A stretch of 64,000 nt of DNA, taken from Gentiana macrophylla. Lineage: Eukaryota > Streptophyta > Magnoliopsida > Gentianales > Gentianaceae. Positions 1 to 12,348 of the stretch are shown one piece after another. The translations under genes and the position numbers were made by a program. Under the pieces are notes generated by a model that saw only the letters and a program-made list of their open reading frames with translations, was not told the DNA's origin and made no database searches. Position 1 is the first letter of the stretch, and each line of letters opens with the position of its first letter. The stretch is from contig JAOBSW010001137.1 in assembly GCA_026214975.1 (NCBI GenBank), positions 248,001-312,000 of the forward strand, written 5' to 3'.

Positions 1-544
1 ATTCCATTTATCGATTATCCAGCTAAGACCGCCTACCCCCCCACTTATTATAGGCATTGTCCCCAATGACTAATAAGAAAGAAAAGGAAAGGTACTTAGC
101 TCTAGAATTGGTCGGCTGAGTCAAAGTGAATCCTGGAACAGAATCATTAGCTCATAGGTCATCCATCTTCCAAGTGTTTACCTGCTTTCCGACATACTTT
201 CGAAAACTGTGAGTAACATGCAAAGGGCAATATGAAAATAAGGTGGCGGTAATTGTGTATACCAGAGGAATACGCAAAAACAGTTTAAGCCACTTTATTC
301 TTTATTGTCCAAAGCAAGACACGAAAACTTTTATGAGGGTATCACATGAGAATCGTGAAAGAAAAAACCACTTATATCTCGAGTCAGAAGACTTAAGATA
401 TATGTGATGAAAAAAACGTGCGATTGTCATGTTACTTTATTGACTCAGACAACAAAAATAAACAAAAGCAATAAATAAGGGTTTAGAAATAGTTCTGAGT
501 TTATAGTCGTCAGATCGACTATACTAATAGGGCTCTTTTATTCA
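1..544 (-). other. Noncoding 3' tail of the Athila fragment
   Basis: No coding region was found. On the minus strand, positions 69-36 read as a GGGGACAATG-type motif followed by a run of seven Gs. A related motif (TTGAGGACAAG, then TAAGTGTGGGGGA) occurs in the internal regions of the Athila-like copies at 36365, 40606 and 48268. This supports an Athila 3' untranslated region. The 3' LTR would lie beyond base 1. Confidence 0.5.
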
Positions 545-548
545 TACT

Positions 549-1759
549 TCAGATCCACCAACACAAAAAATCCAACACAGGGTTATACTTGTGCTCTAGG
601 TAATGCTTTAGCCCGTGGCCGTTTACTATGAAATTCTTCCTAGAGTATTCATTTCTAACTTCACACACTCCTGAATTGAAAAATTTTGTGACTGTAGACA
701 TCAACTTTATAGAAAAAAGACGAAGACGCAAATTACATACTAGTACCTTATCTCCAAATTGAAATATGATGTTGAGAATCCTTTTATCGTGCATGCGCTT
801 CGTTCTCTCCTTGTAAATCTTTGCATTCAGATACGCTTGAAGTCTAAACTCCTCCAATTTGTTCAATTCTAATAATCTCTTCTCACCGGCTAACCTTCAT
901 CCATGTTTAGAAACCTCATAGCCCATAGCTCTCGGTGCTCAAGTTCTACCGGTAAATGACACGCTTTTCCAAACACTATCATGTATGGTGACATCCCAAT
1001 TATGGTCCTATAAGCTGTTCTATATGCCCAAAGAGTGTCATCTAATTTCAAAGACCAACCCTTCCTCGTGGGATTCACAGTCTTCTCTAAGATCCACTTT
1101 ATCTCTCTGTTCGTGACCTCTTCTTGTCCAGTTGTCTGGGGGTGATATGCTGCTACAATCTTATGTCTAACCCCATATCTCAACATCAATTTCTCAAACA
1201 ACATATTATAGAAATGACTCCCTCTGTCACTAATTATTGCTCTGGGCACTCCAAACCTCGTCAAAATGTTCTTAAGAAACCTCAGGAAAACCCTAGCATC
1301 ATTAGTAGGTAAGGCCACTGCCTCCACCCATTTGGATTCATAATCTACAGCTACCAGGATGTAACGATTTGATTCTGGAGATGTGAAAGGCCCAACAAAA
1401 TCAATTCCCCATACATTGAATAACTCCACTTCTAAGATACTCTGCAAAGGTATCTCATTCCGCTTCGAAATGTTACCTGTCATTTGACAAGAATGATAGG
1501 CTCTTGTAAACTCGTAAGCATATTTATGAATAGTTGTCCAATAGAATCCACACTGTAGTACCTTTGCTGCTGTTTTGTCTGGCCCATAGTGACCTCCAAC
1601 TTCTCCGGAATGGCATTGGTTTAAAATACTTAGAATCCCGTCATCATGGACGCATCTCCTAAGAATGGTATTAGGACACATCTTGTATAGATAGGGATCA
1701 TCCCAATAATAGTACCTTTGCTGTTGTTTTATCTGTAAAGAACTTTTTCTTATCCACAT
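549..1759 (-). pseudogene. Athila-type integrase (broken)
   Basis: This is the integrase that inserts retrotransposon cDNA. The main open stretch is 1759-890 (289 residues). Its zinc-binding module keeps His50, His57 and Cys91, but the third ligand is Tyr88 where Cys is expected. The catalytic core keeps Asp120 (GIDFVGPF), Asp178 (IISDRGSHF) and Glu214, with the normal 35-residue spacing between the last two. The C-terminal module continues in another frame at 866-549 (FGDKVLVCNLRLRLF) after a frameshift near 870-890. It follows the RNase H of the same element. The frameshift and the lost ligand make it a pseudogene, although the DDE triad survives. Confidence 0.88.
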
Positions 1760-1856
1760 TCATGAAATCCGGTGGTAGGTACCTTCCTGCTAAATAATTG
1801 ACAATATTAGCAAACCAAGAGTATACCTTGCCCACACTCGATGTATTTCATCAGGG

Positions 1857-2213
1857 CTAAGATTCAAGTGGAGCTACTACTAAGACAGAAAAAAGTTGTT
1901 CATTAGGAAAATTCTCCCTGATCTCAATTTGTTGCTCTTCTTCCAGCAATGTTAATCTCGACAGGTGATCAGCCACCTGGTTCTCAGATCCCTTTTTATC
2001 TTTAATCTCGACATAAAAATCTTGTAATAGTAGATTTCATCTTAAAAATTTTGGATTGGAGTCTTGTTTGGTTAGAAGGTATTTCAGAGCTGCATGGTCA
2101 GTGAATACAGTGACTTTCGATCCTATCAGATATGGTTGAAACTTGTCAAATGCGAAGATAACAGCTAAGAGTTCCCTCTCTGTAGTCGTATAATTCCTCT
2201 GGGCACCAAGATA
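1857..2213 (-). pseudogene. Athila-type RNase H (truncated, one stop)
   Basis: Reading the minus strand from 2213 gives a gypsy RNase H domain, which degrades the RNA of the RNA:DNA hybrid. Recognisable blocks are NYTTTERELLAVIFAFDKF, TDHAALKYLLTKQD and the end motif VADHLSRL. A TGA stop replaces the usual Trp near 2039. The N-terminal part of the domain and the whole RT are missing because the element ends at about 2213. About 100 bases of degraded linker (1760-1856) separate it from the integrase. Confidence 0.8.
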
Positions 2214-4868
2214 GATCAGTTGTATGTCATTTGGTTCAAAGAAAACTTCAACTGGAAAAGGTACATTCTAGATCAATTGGTGGCTCAATCTTATGATGTG
2301 CCCAAGAAGAAAACTGATGTGAAGAAAGGCAGATTCTATCACATGGAGACTCTGGCCATCTTAGTTCAAACAATTCTTGACCATTTTTGTATTGCCAAGA
2401 CAAAGGAAACAACAATTACAGATGGGAAAATAGCAATCAAGGAGAAAAATCTGGAAAGAGAAAAGCAGCTGGTGGTTCCGAAGCTGAACCAATGAAGAAG
2501 AGGAAAAGATCTTCTAAGAAAATTGAAACCACAGCTGAAGCATTGGAGCATCTTGAAGAACTAAGAGAAAGAAAGAGAATACCGGAAGTAGTCACAACTG
2601 GAAAACTCACCGAGAAAGTAATAGACGCATCACCAGAAAAGTCCGCCACTTCAGTTGCTGAAAGCTCATCAAAGAAAGTCAGAACTGAAGAAACCCCCAC
2701 CAAACAAGTTCAAATAGATGAAGTCCTTACTGAGAAAGAAACCTCAGTTAGAGAAGAAGTCGTTCCTACACTGCCAAAGATTGTCCTACAAAAGGAAGCT
2801 GACACTCAGGGGGAACAGACCCTGAGAGTTGAGGTTGATGATGAAGATACTGCCAGTGAAGAAAGACTTATTGATTTAGATACAATGGCTATGCTCAAGC
2901 TACTCTTCAAATTAAGATCCACACCTCATAAATCAGCATCCAGGGTTGATTATAAAGAATCACATAAAGAATTGAGGCTTATCAATCTGTAGAAAATGAT
3001 CTTGCTGAAGCTGAATCGACACATGTACAAGTCATCACTCTGGATGAACTTATTGATGAAGGAAAAATTGTGCAAGAAGACAAGAAGGAAGAGGATCAGT
3101 TGCTAAATTGATTGTAGGATCAGCAGAGGATCAGGCTATTGAACCAACACCTGAATTAGAACAAGTTGCTGGACTGGAACTTGTTGCTGCTGAAAAAGTT
3201 TTGGAAACTGAGCCTACCATCTCGAGTTCACCTGGCAAAGCGCCACTCGGTTAATCGCAGATTGTTCTTTGAAGGAGAAACCAACAAAGCGATCGACTTG
3301 AAATCAAGATTTGGAAGAATTGAGGATCCTGTGGAATATATTCTGGAGATCTCTAAGGAAAGTGAAATCAGCTCAACACCACCCGAATCATCTGTTAACA
3401 TTGGAAAGCGATAGTAGGCCGATCGCAAAAGGCGCATGCGTATCGTCGAGGTGGAAACTCGACTACATATCATATCAGAGAAGTCAGTTAGATGAAATGG
3501 AAATTACAGAAATGGGTGTTTGATCTATACAACATCACTCATTTGTCTCAAATGATCAACACTGATGAATTCTTGAATACTAGCTATGCTATGATCAGAG
3601 ATAGTCATTGGAACGGAACTACAGCAAGAAGAAGTTCGAAGAAAGACGACAATGATGATAATGAAGATTCTCAGGGAGATCCCAACATACAGAAAGGGAT
3701 TCCTGATTCTTTACAAGAAAAATAAGAAGCAAAGGATGTTGCTGAAGAAGGATCATCTGAAGAAAGTTCAGATGACAATGAAGAAACTGAGACTGACTCT
3801 AACGGTCAGTCTGAAGAACAAGAAAAGGAAGTTTGTCAATCTTCTACTGGCTATCTATCCCCAACTGACCAAACTGTTTGTGAGATAGCACAGAAGCTGT
3901 TTTAGCTGCTACAGATTCTGATGAGGATCTCAATGTTGAAAAATCACCGTCTAAAAAACCTGATCAGTCAACAATAGAGGAAATAAGTAAACAATCTGAG
4001 AAAAGGAGTGCTCCAGGTTACAAAGAAAAACTCAGGCAGATTGTTTCTCCTCTTAATGAAGCAAAAGTGATTGAAGCTGGAACATAAAAAGTTGGAGAAA
4101 AACCTGGAACTGACATACCGTCTCAGGTTGACATAATCAAGTTTTATCACAATGAACTGATTCGAATTCAGAAAGATGACATCAGTTTATTTGGAAAAGT
4201 GTTAAAATCTCTAGAAGAAAGCAAAACTGAAAGGAATAACATGGGAAAGAGATTATATACTGTCAAAGACAACTGTCAGGACACCTTAATTGAGATTCGT
4301 AAACCATCTATTGAATCTGAAGCAAGAAAATCTGAAACCCAAGAGAGATGGGAAGGCATTCTCAACAATATTGTTGAAAGACTGATCTAACTAGAAAATG
4401 CATCCAAGGACTCAATTGTAGCCCAAACCATATTGGCATCAAATCAACAACATCTCAACTCCTACATCAATAATTTGATCGACATAAATGATGTGAATAA
4501 GGGGGAATGTTTAGACCTATTAAAAGTCAATGCACTTGATATGCCAAAAGTTCTGGAAAGCATTGATGAAAAATTGGTTGAACTGAAGAAAGCAAGAGGA
4601 GATTTTACCGATGAAGAAATGGAATAAATCACAAAATTTTCTGAACCAACTGAGAAGACAATTGGTCGGGATTCTCGTCTCTACAATATTTTCAAAAGCT
4701 TACCCTTAAGAGAAGGAGAAACAAGAGAGCAATCCCTATCAACTTTTCTGAGCATGCAAAAGATGATTATGCATTTCTAGAACAAATTAGGCAAACGGGA
4801 GAGAAATGGCACTCTAGCGAAAGTTTCAGAAAAATTTGAGAAAGAGGAACCTAAGTTTGTTCAAGAAT
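2214..4868 (+). pseudogene. Lys/Glu-rich extra (env-like) ORF of the SIRE-like element, broken
   Basis: The coding remnant runs through several frames. At 2220-2386 there is an aromatic segment (FKENFNWKRYILDQLVAQ, then YHMETLAILVQTILDHF). At 2387-2992 comes a charged stretch with a nuclear-localisation-like KKRKRSSKK, followed by Glu/Thr/Val-rich sequence. Further acidic pieces lie at 2993-3260 and 3640-3900. Helical, probably coiled-coil pieces lie at 4199-4390 and 4433-4627. At least six frame changes or stops interrupt it. No transmembrane segment or signal peptide was seen. By position it would be the extra ORF found downstream of pol in SIRE/Maximus elements, whose function is unknown. 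A captured host gene is the alternative. Confidence 0.45.
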
Positions 4869-4924
4869 TACTGAAAACCGGCACATGTGAAAAACTGAGG
4901 CAAATTTTGTTTGTGTTTGTTGTA

Positions 4925-4929
4925 CTTTT
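4925..4929. repeat. Target-site duplication CTTTT (left) of the copia element
   Basis: CTTTT lies directly before the LTR start TGTTAG at 4930. The same five bases follow the other LTR at 20996-21000. Removing one copy and the insert rejoins the flanking SIRE-like sequence smoothly. Confidence 0.9.
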
Positions 4930-6776
4930 TGTTAGATGTAATATCATCGGATCAATCATAGATTGACCCGATTACGCAGCGGAATGCATCAGATCTAGAT
5001 CTAAACGAAACAAAGAACATAATTAAAGATCTAAATCTACAAGGGGGTTTGGGAGCCTACATATTTATGGTGCTTAACTCCAAGAACAAAAGGCTCCTTG
5101 AACACGTGATTGAGCAGCCACCGTCTTCCAACGTGTGTCTCCCAGCAACACCAAGTGGATGGTGTTTCCCGCCACCGGACCTCCTTGATATGCTACCGGA
5201 ATAATCCCGAAGATTATTCCAACTCAAAACCCAAAGAAAATAGCCAAAAATTCCAAGCTATTTTTCTTATGATAATGGCGTGTATTTTGTTGTGTGTCAA
5301 AAGTCTTGGAAGAACTCTCTTATATAGGAGAGTAAAACTTAACCTCCAAGGATTAAATAATTAAGAGATAATTATTACATTAATCCTTTTTCCAAATAAA
5401 AGATAAATAAAATAATTATCCCAAACAAATTAGGATAAATCATATTATTATCTAATATTCCATGAATTATCATTTAACAAATAAAAGATAAATCACATGT
5501 CAAATAATTGTCCAAGAAAACTAATTTCCTAATAATTAAATAATACAACAAAGATGCGCCACTTGCAAAACCCAAAATAAGGTCCATACGCATTTTACTA
5601 TATTTGACCAATTTTGTCAAAAAAGGTCAACACACCAATTTGGGCCGAGTCCACGAAAAATGTCTTTTCCGTGTATTTAATTATTTAGTCCAACTAAACA
5701 ATTAATCCCCATATCAATTAAATAGTCCAATCCAACTATTTAATTATATTTGGGGTGCAACGACGAGAAAACCTATATGCTATATTAGGAGCCACGTCGG
5801 GGACCATGGACCCATATTCGATGAGCTACAATAAGTCGAATAAAATTATCCGTCAGATGAATAATTATATCCAACCTATTAATTCGGGATTACACCACCA
5901 TAAACCCAAATCGAACTCTATCGAATATAGATAACTTACACTCAATTTATGAGTCGAAATCGTCCCAGCGATATAATCATTACATACGGATAAATCCTCC
6001 ATATTTGTTCACTTCGATTCGGGATATTTCCGTAAACCCTTCTCGAAACCTATTATCCTTATTTACCATTAACCCCCTAGTGATCAATTAGTTCATAAAC
6101 AATATAATATGAACTGGGCCCATCGATCAGTTTCTAGGGTCAACAAATAAGGGAACTGTCTGTCTACTTCCGAGGGAAGGAATGGATTCCATATCTGTGA
6201 TAACACAGACTACTCACTCATCCCAGAATAGAGCCAACGAGAAGTGTTGGACCACATACTGCGAAGTGATCCTTACTAACACATCAAACTCTACCCTAGT
6301 CTAAGCGTTAACTGCATGATCACCTCAGGATTAAGATTAATCCATATATGATCATCTTGTGATTCGATAAGACTTCTCGATTACGGAATTATATCGAGAA
6401 CTCAAATCAAATCGGTCCAGCCCTATATGATTATCAACATATATAAATGCCCCACTAGGTACCCTATTACCGACAGTCCGGATAAGACTGCCACACCGTA
6501 TAGTGTTCTGGGCGCATTAATAGCAAATTAATCATGAGACCCGTACTCAGATTAATAAACGCTACGGACTAAGTTAATTTTAAGTACATCTCACTAACTC
6601 AATCCTCTTGTGTATAGCATATACCTTTGAGTTATGTGATTACATAAACGAGGTACTTAGGGTTTTACGTAGTGTATACATATTGGCAATAAATGCGAAT
6701 AAATAAGATGAAATAAATTCTGTCATTTATTTAAATAAAACAATTACAATTTGTCTTTCGGGCATAAAACCTAACA
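4930..6776 (-). repeat. Copia 3' LTR
   Basis: The repeat is 1847 bp and starts TGTTAGATGTAATATC and ends AAACCTAACA on the plus strand. It matches 19152-20995 along its whole length with scattered substitutions and short indels. A minus-strand TATA box lies near 5320-5327. No gene was recognised inside it. Confidence 0.92.
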
Positions 6777-6788
6777 TCTCCCACTTGC
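6777..6788 (-). other. Copia polypurine tract
   Basis: On the minus strand GCAAGTGGGAGA directly precedes the 3' LTR. This is the expected position of the plus-strand primer used in reverse transcription. Confidence 0.7.
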
Positions 6789-6879
6789 ACGAAAGGCAAG
6801 TGAATTAATTGTTTTAGAGCACACCCTATATCTATATTACAGCAATACAACTCCCACTTGCTCTAAAGAAAATAAGTCA

Positions 6880-7430
6880 TGTCCCTAATACCAATAGTTT
6901 CCAAATGCCGGTTGAAGACTTCTAACGGCAATGTCTTCAGTGAAAGGATCAACGAGGGTTGTCACAGAGGCGATTTTCTTGACGGAAATGTCACCTCTTT
7001 GGACTATCTCTCGATTAAATGGTACTTTCGCTCGATATGCTTCGACTTGCGGTGACTACGGGGTTCCTTGAATTAGATCTTCGCCCCATTGTTGTCACAA
7101 TAGAGAGCGATCGGATCGTTGTGATTTGGAGAGACTCTAAACCACTCAGGAACTTCTTGAGCCAAATCGCTTCTTAGTCGCCTCGAGAGGCCGCTATGTA
7201 TTCAGCTTCCATAGTAGAATCCGTCGTCTTTGGATTGCTTGACGCTTCTCCAAATATTCGCACCACCACCAATGGTAAACATCGAACCCGAGGTAGATTT
7301 GAAATCATTTCTATCATTGGAAGTCGAGTCGGTGTCACCACTGCACATCAGGTTTGCACCGAATATACCAAACATATAATTCCTAGTCCTCTTCAAATAC
7401 TTTAAGAGGTTCTTTACTGCAATCCAATGC
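6880..7430 (-). pseudogene. Copia RNase H and pol C-terminus (broken)
   Basis: On the minus strand 7396-7202 gives LKRTRNY-like and KSTSGSMFTIGGGA blocks typical of the copia RNase H, followed by a WRS..KQS block. The stretch 7200-6880 continues in shifted frames to a degraded pol C-terminus containing a DPFTEDIA-like remnant. Several frameshifts are present. The polypurine tract follows about 90 bases later. Confidence 0.75.
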
Positions 7431-8776
7431 TCATTGCTGGATTAGGCGATAACGATTGTGAGTCCAACGCAATAATGAGATGTCAGGTCTAGTGCACAAC
7501 ATAGCGTACATTAGACTACCTACAGCCGAAGCATAAGGTACTCTTTGCATAGCCTCTGTTTCCTCAGGAGTCTGAGGACTCTGAGTCTTAGAGAGATGGA
7601 CGCCGTGACGAGTTGGTAGGTAACCCTTCTTTGTGTCCGTCATACTATATCTAGCCATCACCTTATCAATGTAAGTGGCTTGTGAAAGAGCTAACATCTT
7701 GTTCTTACGATCCCGTATTAATTGGATCCTGAGAACATAATTCGCCTCTCCTAAATCTTTCATTTGCAATTGGCTGGCCAACCAAATTTTAACGTCCGAC
7801 AACATCCCCTTATCGTTTCCAATTAGGAGAATGTCATCTACATTACAACACTAGAACGCATAACCTTATCCTTGATGACTTTCTTGTATACACAAGAATC
7901 ATCGAGATTTTGTTAAAATCATATGACTTAATGGTGTCATCAAATCTATGATTCCAAGACCGAGATGATTGTTTCAACCCATAAATGGATCTCAGCAACT
8001 TGCACACTTTGTGCTATTGGCCTTCCTCGATGTATCCTTCTGGTTGCTGCATATAGATTTCCTCGTCGAGAAAGCCGTTAAGAAACACAGTCTTGACATC
8101 CATTTGCCAGATTTCATAATCTAGGCTTGCAGTAATAGAAAGGAGGATCCGGATGGATTTGAGCATGGCCATAGGGGAGAAGGTCTCTTCGTAGTCTATA
8201 CCCTCTCTCTGTGTGTAGACCTTAGCTACAAGCCGTGCTTTAAAGGTTTGCACCTTACCATCAACTCCTCGCTTCCTCTTGTAGAGCCATTTGCTCCCTA
8301 TGGGTTTTACCCCTTCGGGACAATCTACAAGTTTCCAGACAGAGTTAGAGTACATGGACTCTATCTCTTGATTCATCGCGTCAACCCATAGATCCTTGTC
8401 ACGATCATCCATGGCCTTGCGAAAAGACACTGGATCATCTTCCACACCATCAGAGACGGCTACGCTCGTTAAGCCACGATTGTCCATACCGATTTGGTGG
8501 CCGAACCACTCTCTCATTACGTCTGGGTGGATTAGGAGGAGGGGTGGCTGTTGCATTTGTAGTGTTGTCTACAGTGACACTAGGTGGCACTTGTGGTCTG
8601 ACCTCGTCAGAAAGTAACTCCTCAAGTACGACTTTACTTTGAGGCTTGAAGTCTGTCATATACTGATCCTCAAAAAACATGGCGTTAGTAGAAACTATCA
8701 CCTTGTTATCTTCCGGATCGTAAAACAGACCTCCACGTGTTCCTCTAGAGTAGCCTACAAACATACATACTTTCAT
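7431..8776 (-). pseudogene. Copia reverse transcriptase (broken)
   Basis: The connection between integrase and RT lies at 8776-8450, with the VGYSRGTRGGLFYDP block. The RT proper spans 8556-8014 and has WKLVDCPEGVKPIGSKW, ARLVAK, the FSPMAMLKSIR block and WQMDVKTVFLNGFLDEEIYM. Its palm continues in a new frame near 7850, where the normal YVDD reads as NVDD. The rest of RT is at 7805-7431 (LGEANYVLRIQLIRDR, then SAVGSLMYAMLCTRPDI). Frameshifts near 8013 and 7810 and the altered catalytic motif show it is inactive. Confidence 0.88.
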
Positions 8777-8972
8777 ACGTGTTTGTAGCCCGATGTCTTG
8801 TCATTCACACATATGCGAGACAACCCCAAATGCGAAAGTGCGTATGCTTTCGCGGCGTCCCTTCCACGGCTCAAGGGTGTCGTAGTGTGGAGACTTTGTG
8901 CATCGCATTCAATGTGTAGACCGCGACTTCAGAGCATATCCCCGAAAGATATCGGTAGCGAGGCATAGCTCA

Positions 8973-9799
8973 TCATTGATCGACCATGTCAATCAATGTT
9001 CTATTTCTCCTTTCGGCAACTCCATTTCTTTGAGGTGTCCACAAACACGAGCGTTGGGAATAGATCCCATGTTCAAGTAGGTAGTCGATGAACTCAGTAT
9101 CTAAGTACTCTCCTCCGCGATCGAGGCGAAGGCATTTCAAAGACTTGCCTAAGCGCCTTGGCTTACGCTTGAAAGTGCGTAAACTTGCCAAAAGTCTCGG
9201 ATTTTCGACGCGGCGAGATAAACATATCCGAACCTCGAGTAGTCGTCAATGAAAGTAACAAAATACTCGAATCCACCTCTAGCTCGCACATTCATCGGAC
9301 CACGAAGGTTTGGATGTACTAACTCTAGAGGTTCTTTGGCCCTATTCCCTTTTGACGAGAAGGGACGCTTAGTCATTTTTCCTTCCAGGCAAGATTCACA
9401 AACCGGCAACGAGTCAACAGATAACTCCTTTAAGGTATCACCCTTAGCCAGTTGTTTGAGTCTTTCCAAGGAAATGTGACCTAGCCTAAGGTGCCAAAGA
9501 TATGTACTATCTTCTTTATGAGAAATTTTCTGCCTTTTAGCAGATTTTTGATGTGCTACTTTAAACATTTCAGTATTTAACAGGGGAGCTTGCGTGGGTT
9601 TAATGAAATCCAATCCGTTTTCTAATACAGTAGTACACAAAGTAAAACCATTCTTTGAAATAGTAAACTCATTATTCATAAAAGAAACAGAGTACAACTG
9701 GTCTTTCAAAGCAGAATACGAAATCAAATTTCTACGAAAATTCGGAATGAAATAAACATTGTCTAACTTCAAAGTTTTATTTCCAAAATGTAAAACCAC
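8973..9799 (-). pseudogene. Copia GAG-pre-integrase and integrase core (broken)
   Basis: The segment 9799-9149 holds the GAG-pre-integrase module with the zinc-binding His/Cys set (HLRLGHIS, then CESCLEGK), followed by the start of the integrase core with its first catalytic Asp (FIDDYSRFGYVYL). A frameshift near 9190 moves the rest to 9191-8973, with the second Asp in LRLDRGGEY and the catalytic Glu in NGVAERRNRTL. All three core acidic residues are visible. The order before RT is diagnostic of copia. Downstream core sequence (8970-8780) is decayed. Confidence 0.9.
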
Positions 9800-9820
9800 G
9801 AGCTCCCCTTTTCTTTGAAA

Positions 9821-10740
9821 CTAACGCCCGGTGCCGACTCTCATAACTTGAGCTCCTTCCTCTAGTTCCTCTAACGAACTAAGGATTTGTAAAGAAGAAC
9901 ATACATGGTTAGTAGCTCCAGTATCCAGTATCCAATTCGATACATCTTTAGCTACATTAAAAGATTCCAAGACAAGTAATTCATGATTACCTTTCTTATC
10001 TTTCCCATTGCTAGCCTTAACCTTCCCATCATTTACATCTTTGAGATATGCGGGATAGTGACGACGCCAGTGCCCTATCTCATTGCAGTAATGACACTTG
10101 CCCTTGGGCTTGGATGGTGTATTCGGCTTACCCTTCTTCTTCATAGGTTTAGGCGCCGGCGCATTTTGTTTCTTATTCTTTTGTTTACCCTGCTGGTTTG
10201 ACTTAGACACCTTGGCTAGGACCACATTGGCCTCAGCCTTCTTTTCCTGGTCTAGGGTTTTATCTTTCGTAGAAAGACCCTCATAGACTTGAAGTTCGTT
10301 GATCAACTCCGTCATGGAAAGGTGAGCCTTAGACATGACGTAGCTGGTCCTGAACGTCAGGAAGTCAGATGTCAGAGATTCGAGAATCACTGACACTTGG
10401 GTAGCATCGTCTATAATCGCACCATGAGTTCTTTGCATCGGTAAAGTAATAATCATGTTCATCACATGACCCGATAACGGCCCGACCCGCCTCATCTTGG
10501 CATTGTGAGCCTTCCTCACGGCCTCGTGTCTTGCTTTGATCAGACGGTTTGCCAAACATGGTGGTTAAATCTTTGCAAGATTTCTCGTGCGATATTAAAA
10601 CCCTCAATCTTGCTCGAATGACATCCGACACTTCGAGGCTAAGAAGATGCCTATTGCCTTATTATTCGCCTCTTGCCATTTTTGATGTTGATCGCCAAAT
10701 GCGTTTAGGCGGATTTTGAGGGAAGAACAGGGCACTCCTC
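9821..10740 (-). pseudogene. Copia gag and start of protease (N-terminus lost)
   Basis: The open stretch 10555-9821 carries the UBN2-type gag helices (VILESLTSDFLTFRTSY), a Lys-rich linker and a zinc knuckle near 10105-10055 that reads CHYCNEIGHWRRHY, so its last Cys is Tyr. It is followed by the aspartic protease motif WILDTGATNHVC near 9930. Earlier gag sequence lies in other frames at 10740-10556. The first few dozen residues expected before this are missing at the chromovirus junction (10751) and were not found on the far side (18394 onward). The copy is inactive. Confidence 0.85.
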
Positions 10741-10750
10741 GGTCAAAACA

Positions 10751-11689
10751 TGATACGTATAAAGAGAGTGAAGGCGTTGAAGATGAATTGGAGATTCAAG
10801 ATGGTCCGATGGCGAGCTCGGAAGCGAAGACTCGAGGATGCATTGAAGAAACTAGTTCTTTCTTTGAGTTATGATCAGTGGGAGAGGAAAACTTATCCAT
10901 TCTATTATTATTTAAATGTAATAAGGGTAGGGGCATTTTGGGAGTTTGACCATTTTGAACAACCCTTCCCAAAATGGCGTTTTGTCAAAACCGACCTTGG
11001 CTTTCCATTTTGGGAAACTAAAACTTCTATCCCAATGTTCCTTACACTTTAAGGGTAACCTAGGTCCTAAACCACATTTATCTACCCTTTTGACCCTTCA
11101 AAAACCCGATACCTTTTTCACCTTATTTTTTGGAAACTTTCCTTACTAAAATTAGACCTTGTCCAAGTTTACACCCAAGACTTGTCCAAGACTTGTCCTA
11201 GACATGCCTTGGGCGTGCCTAACTCTTACCATCCTCCCACATGAAATTTGTGAAGTTTAGCTTCCAAATTCACAAAGTATAACTACTTTTGTCCCACATT
11301 GCCCAAATGGGGAGTTGTCTTTTATTTCTAGTTCTATATATACTTGAGTACTTACCTTGTACAAACTAAGTTATATTTGAGTGAAATATTATATATTTTA
11401 AAGTTTCAGTGATTGAAACAAATAGTTAAAACTTTTCCTTGTGACTGGGTGAAGGTTTAACTAGAGAATTTATCAAAGGTGTGAGCGACCTTTGTGCGAT
11501 ATTCTCGAACTTGGAGAAACCCGAAGTGCGACTCCGAGGGTGGATCTAAGCTGCTCCTATCCTTTCATTTTCGTTCTAAAATCCATTTGTTCTAGTAAGT
11601 TTTCATTTCTTCTTGTTTTCTCTTCATAAAACATGATTACTAGCTTATTTTGTTGAATACTTAAATCTAGATCCTTAGTTTTCATATCA
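10751..11689 (+). repeat. Chromovirus 5' LTR
   Basis: The repeat runs from TGATACGTATAAAG to CATATCA and matches 17431-18393. It carries a TATA box near 11335-11342, about 40 bases after a TTTGTCCCACATTGC motif. A primer site follows two bases later. Confidence 0.9.
11335..11342 (+). promoter_or_regulatory. TATA box of the chromovirus LTR
   Basis: TATATATA sits in the middle of the LTR, and the same element is at 18014-18021 in the second LTR. Placement fits the retrotransposon promoter. Confidence 0.6.
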
Positions 11690-11691
11690 TT

Positions 11692-11702
11692 TGGTATCAG
11701 AG
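11692..11702 (+). other. Chromovirus primer-binding site (initiator tRNA-Met)
   Basis: TGGTATCAGAG, two bases after the 5' LTR, is the standard complement of the 3' end of plant initiator tRNA-Met. Confidence 0.85.
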
Positions 11703-12244
11703 ATCAAGGGATTTAGGTGTTCATATCCTTGATTAGTTGTTTGTTCTTCATTTTCTTTGCCAATTTTTTTTTTTTCTTTTCGTCCTTAGTAAAAAAAAAA
11801 AAAAAACGTGGCCTTTGTGATCTAAACTAGTATCTACTTGTTTGTTCTATGCTAGTTTCCTTGATTGCTTGAGTTTTTGTTCTTCTCCACGTTTTTCTTC
11901 ATCAAAACACAGCTATATCTATAGGATCAGCCTTTAAAACGTAGTTCATAGTCTTTTTCTTCCCAAATACCTTGTTTGTTTGGCTTATCCTTTGTTTCTT
12001 TGAAAGGTATTCTTTATTCCTCTTTCTCATATACTTGGTTTAGTATCACCTATATTATACTTGATATCCTTTTGTTCTTAGCCAAGCCACGACATTTTGC
12101 AGCCATATTTCCCATATTAAGATCTACCTACTTGTTCAAATTGTAGTAACTTGTGCCTTTTCATCTTATTATCATAAGTAGCTTTTAATTTTATCATTAG
12201 TAGCCTTAAATATTTTTATAAGTTAAAGTTGGTTCATCTTCTCT

Positions 12245-12281
<37 letters not shown>

Positions 12282-12317
12282 AAAAAAAAAAAAAAAAAAA
12301 AAAAGTAAAGCAGCTCG

Positions 12318-12348
<31 letters not shown>

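Larger units (their letters stand above)
1..2213 (-). mobile_element. Athila-lineage Ty3/gypsy fragment (3' part of pol)
   Basis: On the minus strand the order is RNase H, integrase, then a noncoding tail, which is the normal 3' half of a gypsy pol. The integrase wording and the short basic C-terminal module look like the Athila lineage. The reverse transcriptase that should lie upstream (above 2213) is absent: at about 2213 the sequence changes abruptly to unrelated plus-strand coding DNA. The element is therefore truncated on the pol side, and it continues off the left edge of the window. No LTR is seen here. Confidence 0.85.
2214..4929 (+). mobile_element. SIRE/Maximus-like element remnant, left part
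   Basis: This plus-strand block is a decayed coding region that stops at the CTTTT target site of the copia insertion and resumes at 20996. The resumed part ends in a polypurine tract (21273-21284) directly followed by an LTR-like TGTTGGAAATAAAATT. A long, charged, poorly conserved ORF between pol and the 3' LTR is the layout of SIRE/Maximus copia elements. No pol of this element is in the window. The assignment is inferred from layout, since no diagnostic domain was seen. Confidence 0.5.

Noticed and set aside
2214..4868. A host gene
   Set aside because: The polypurine tract and LTR start downstream, together with many frame breaks, fit a retrotransposon 3' region better. A captured gene is not fully excluded.
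8898..10286. Plus-strand open frames opposite the copia genes (for example 9249-9479 and 9983-10286)
   Set aside because: They mirror recognised minus-strand gag and integrase coding and show no domain of their own.
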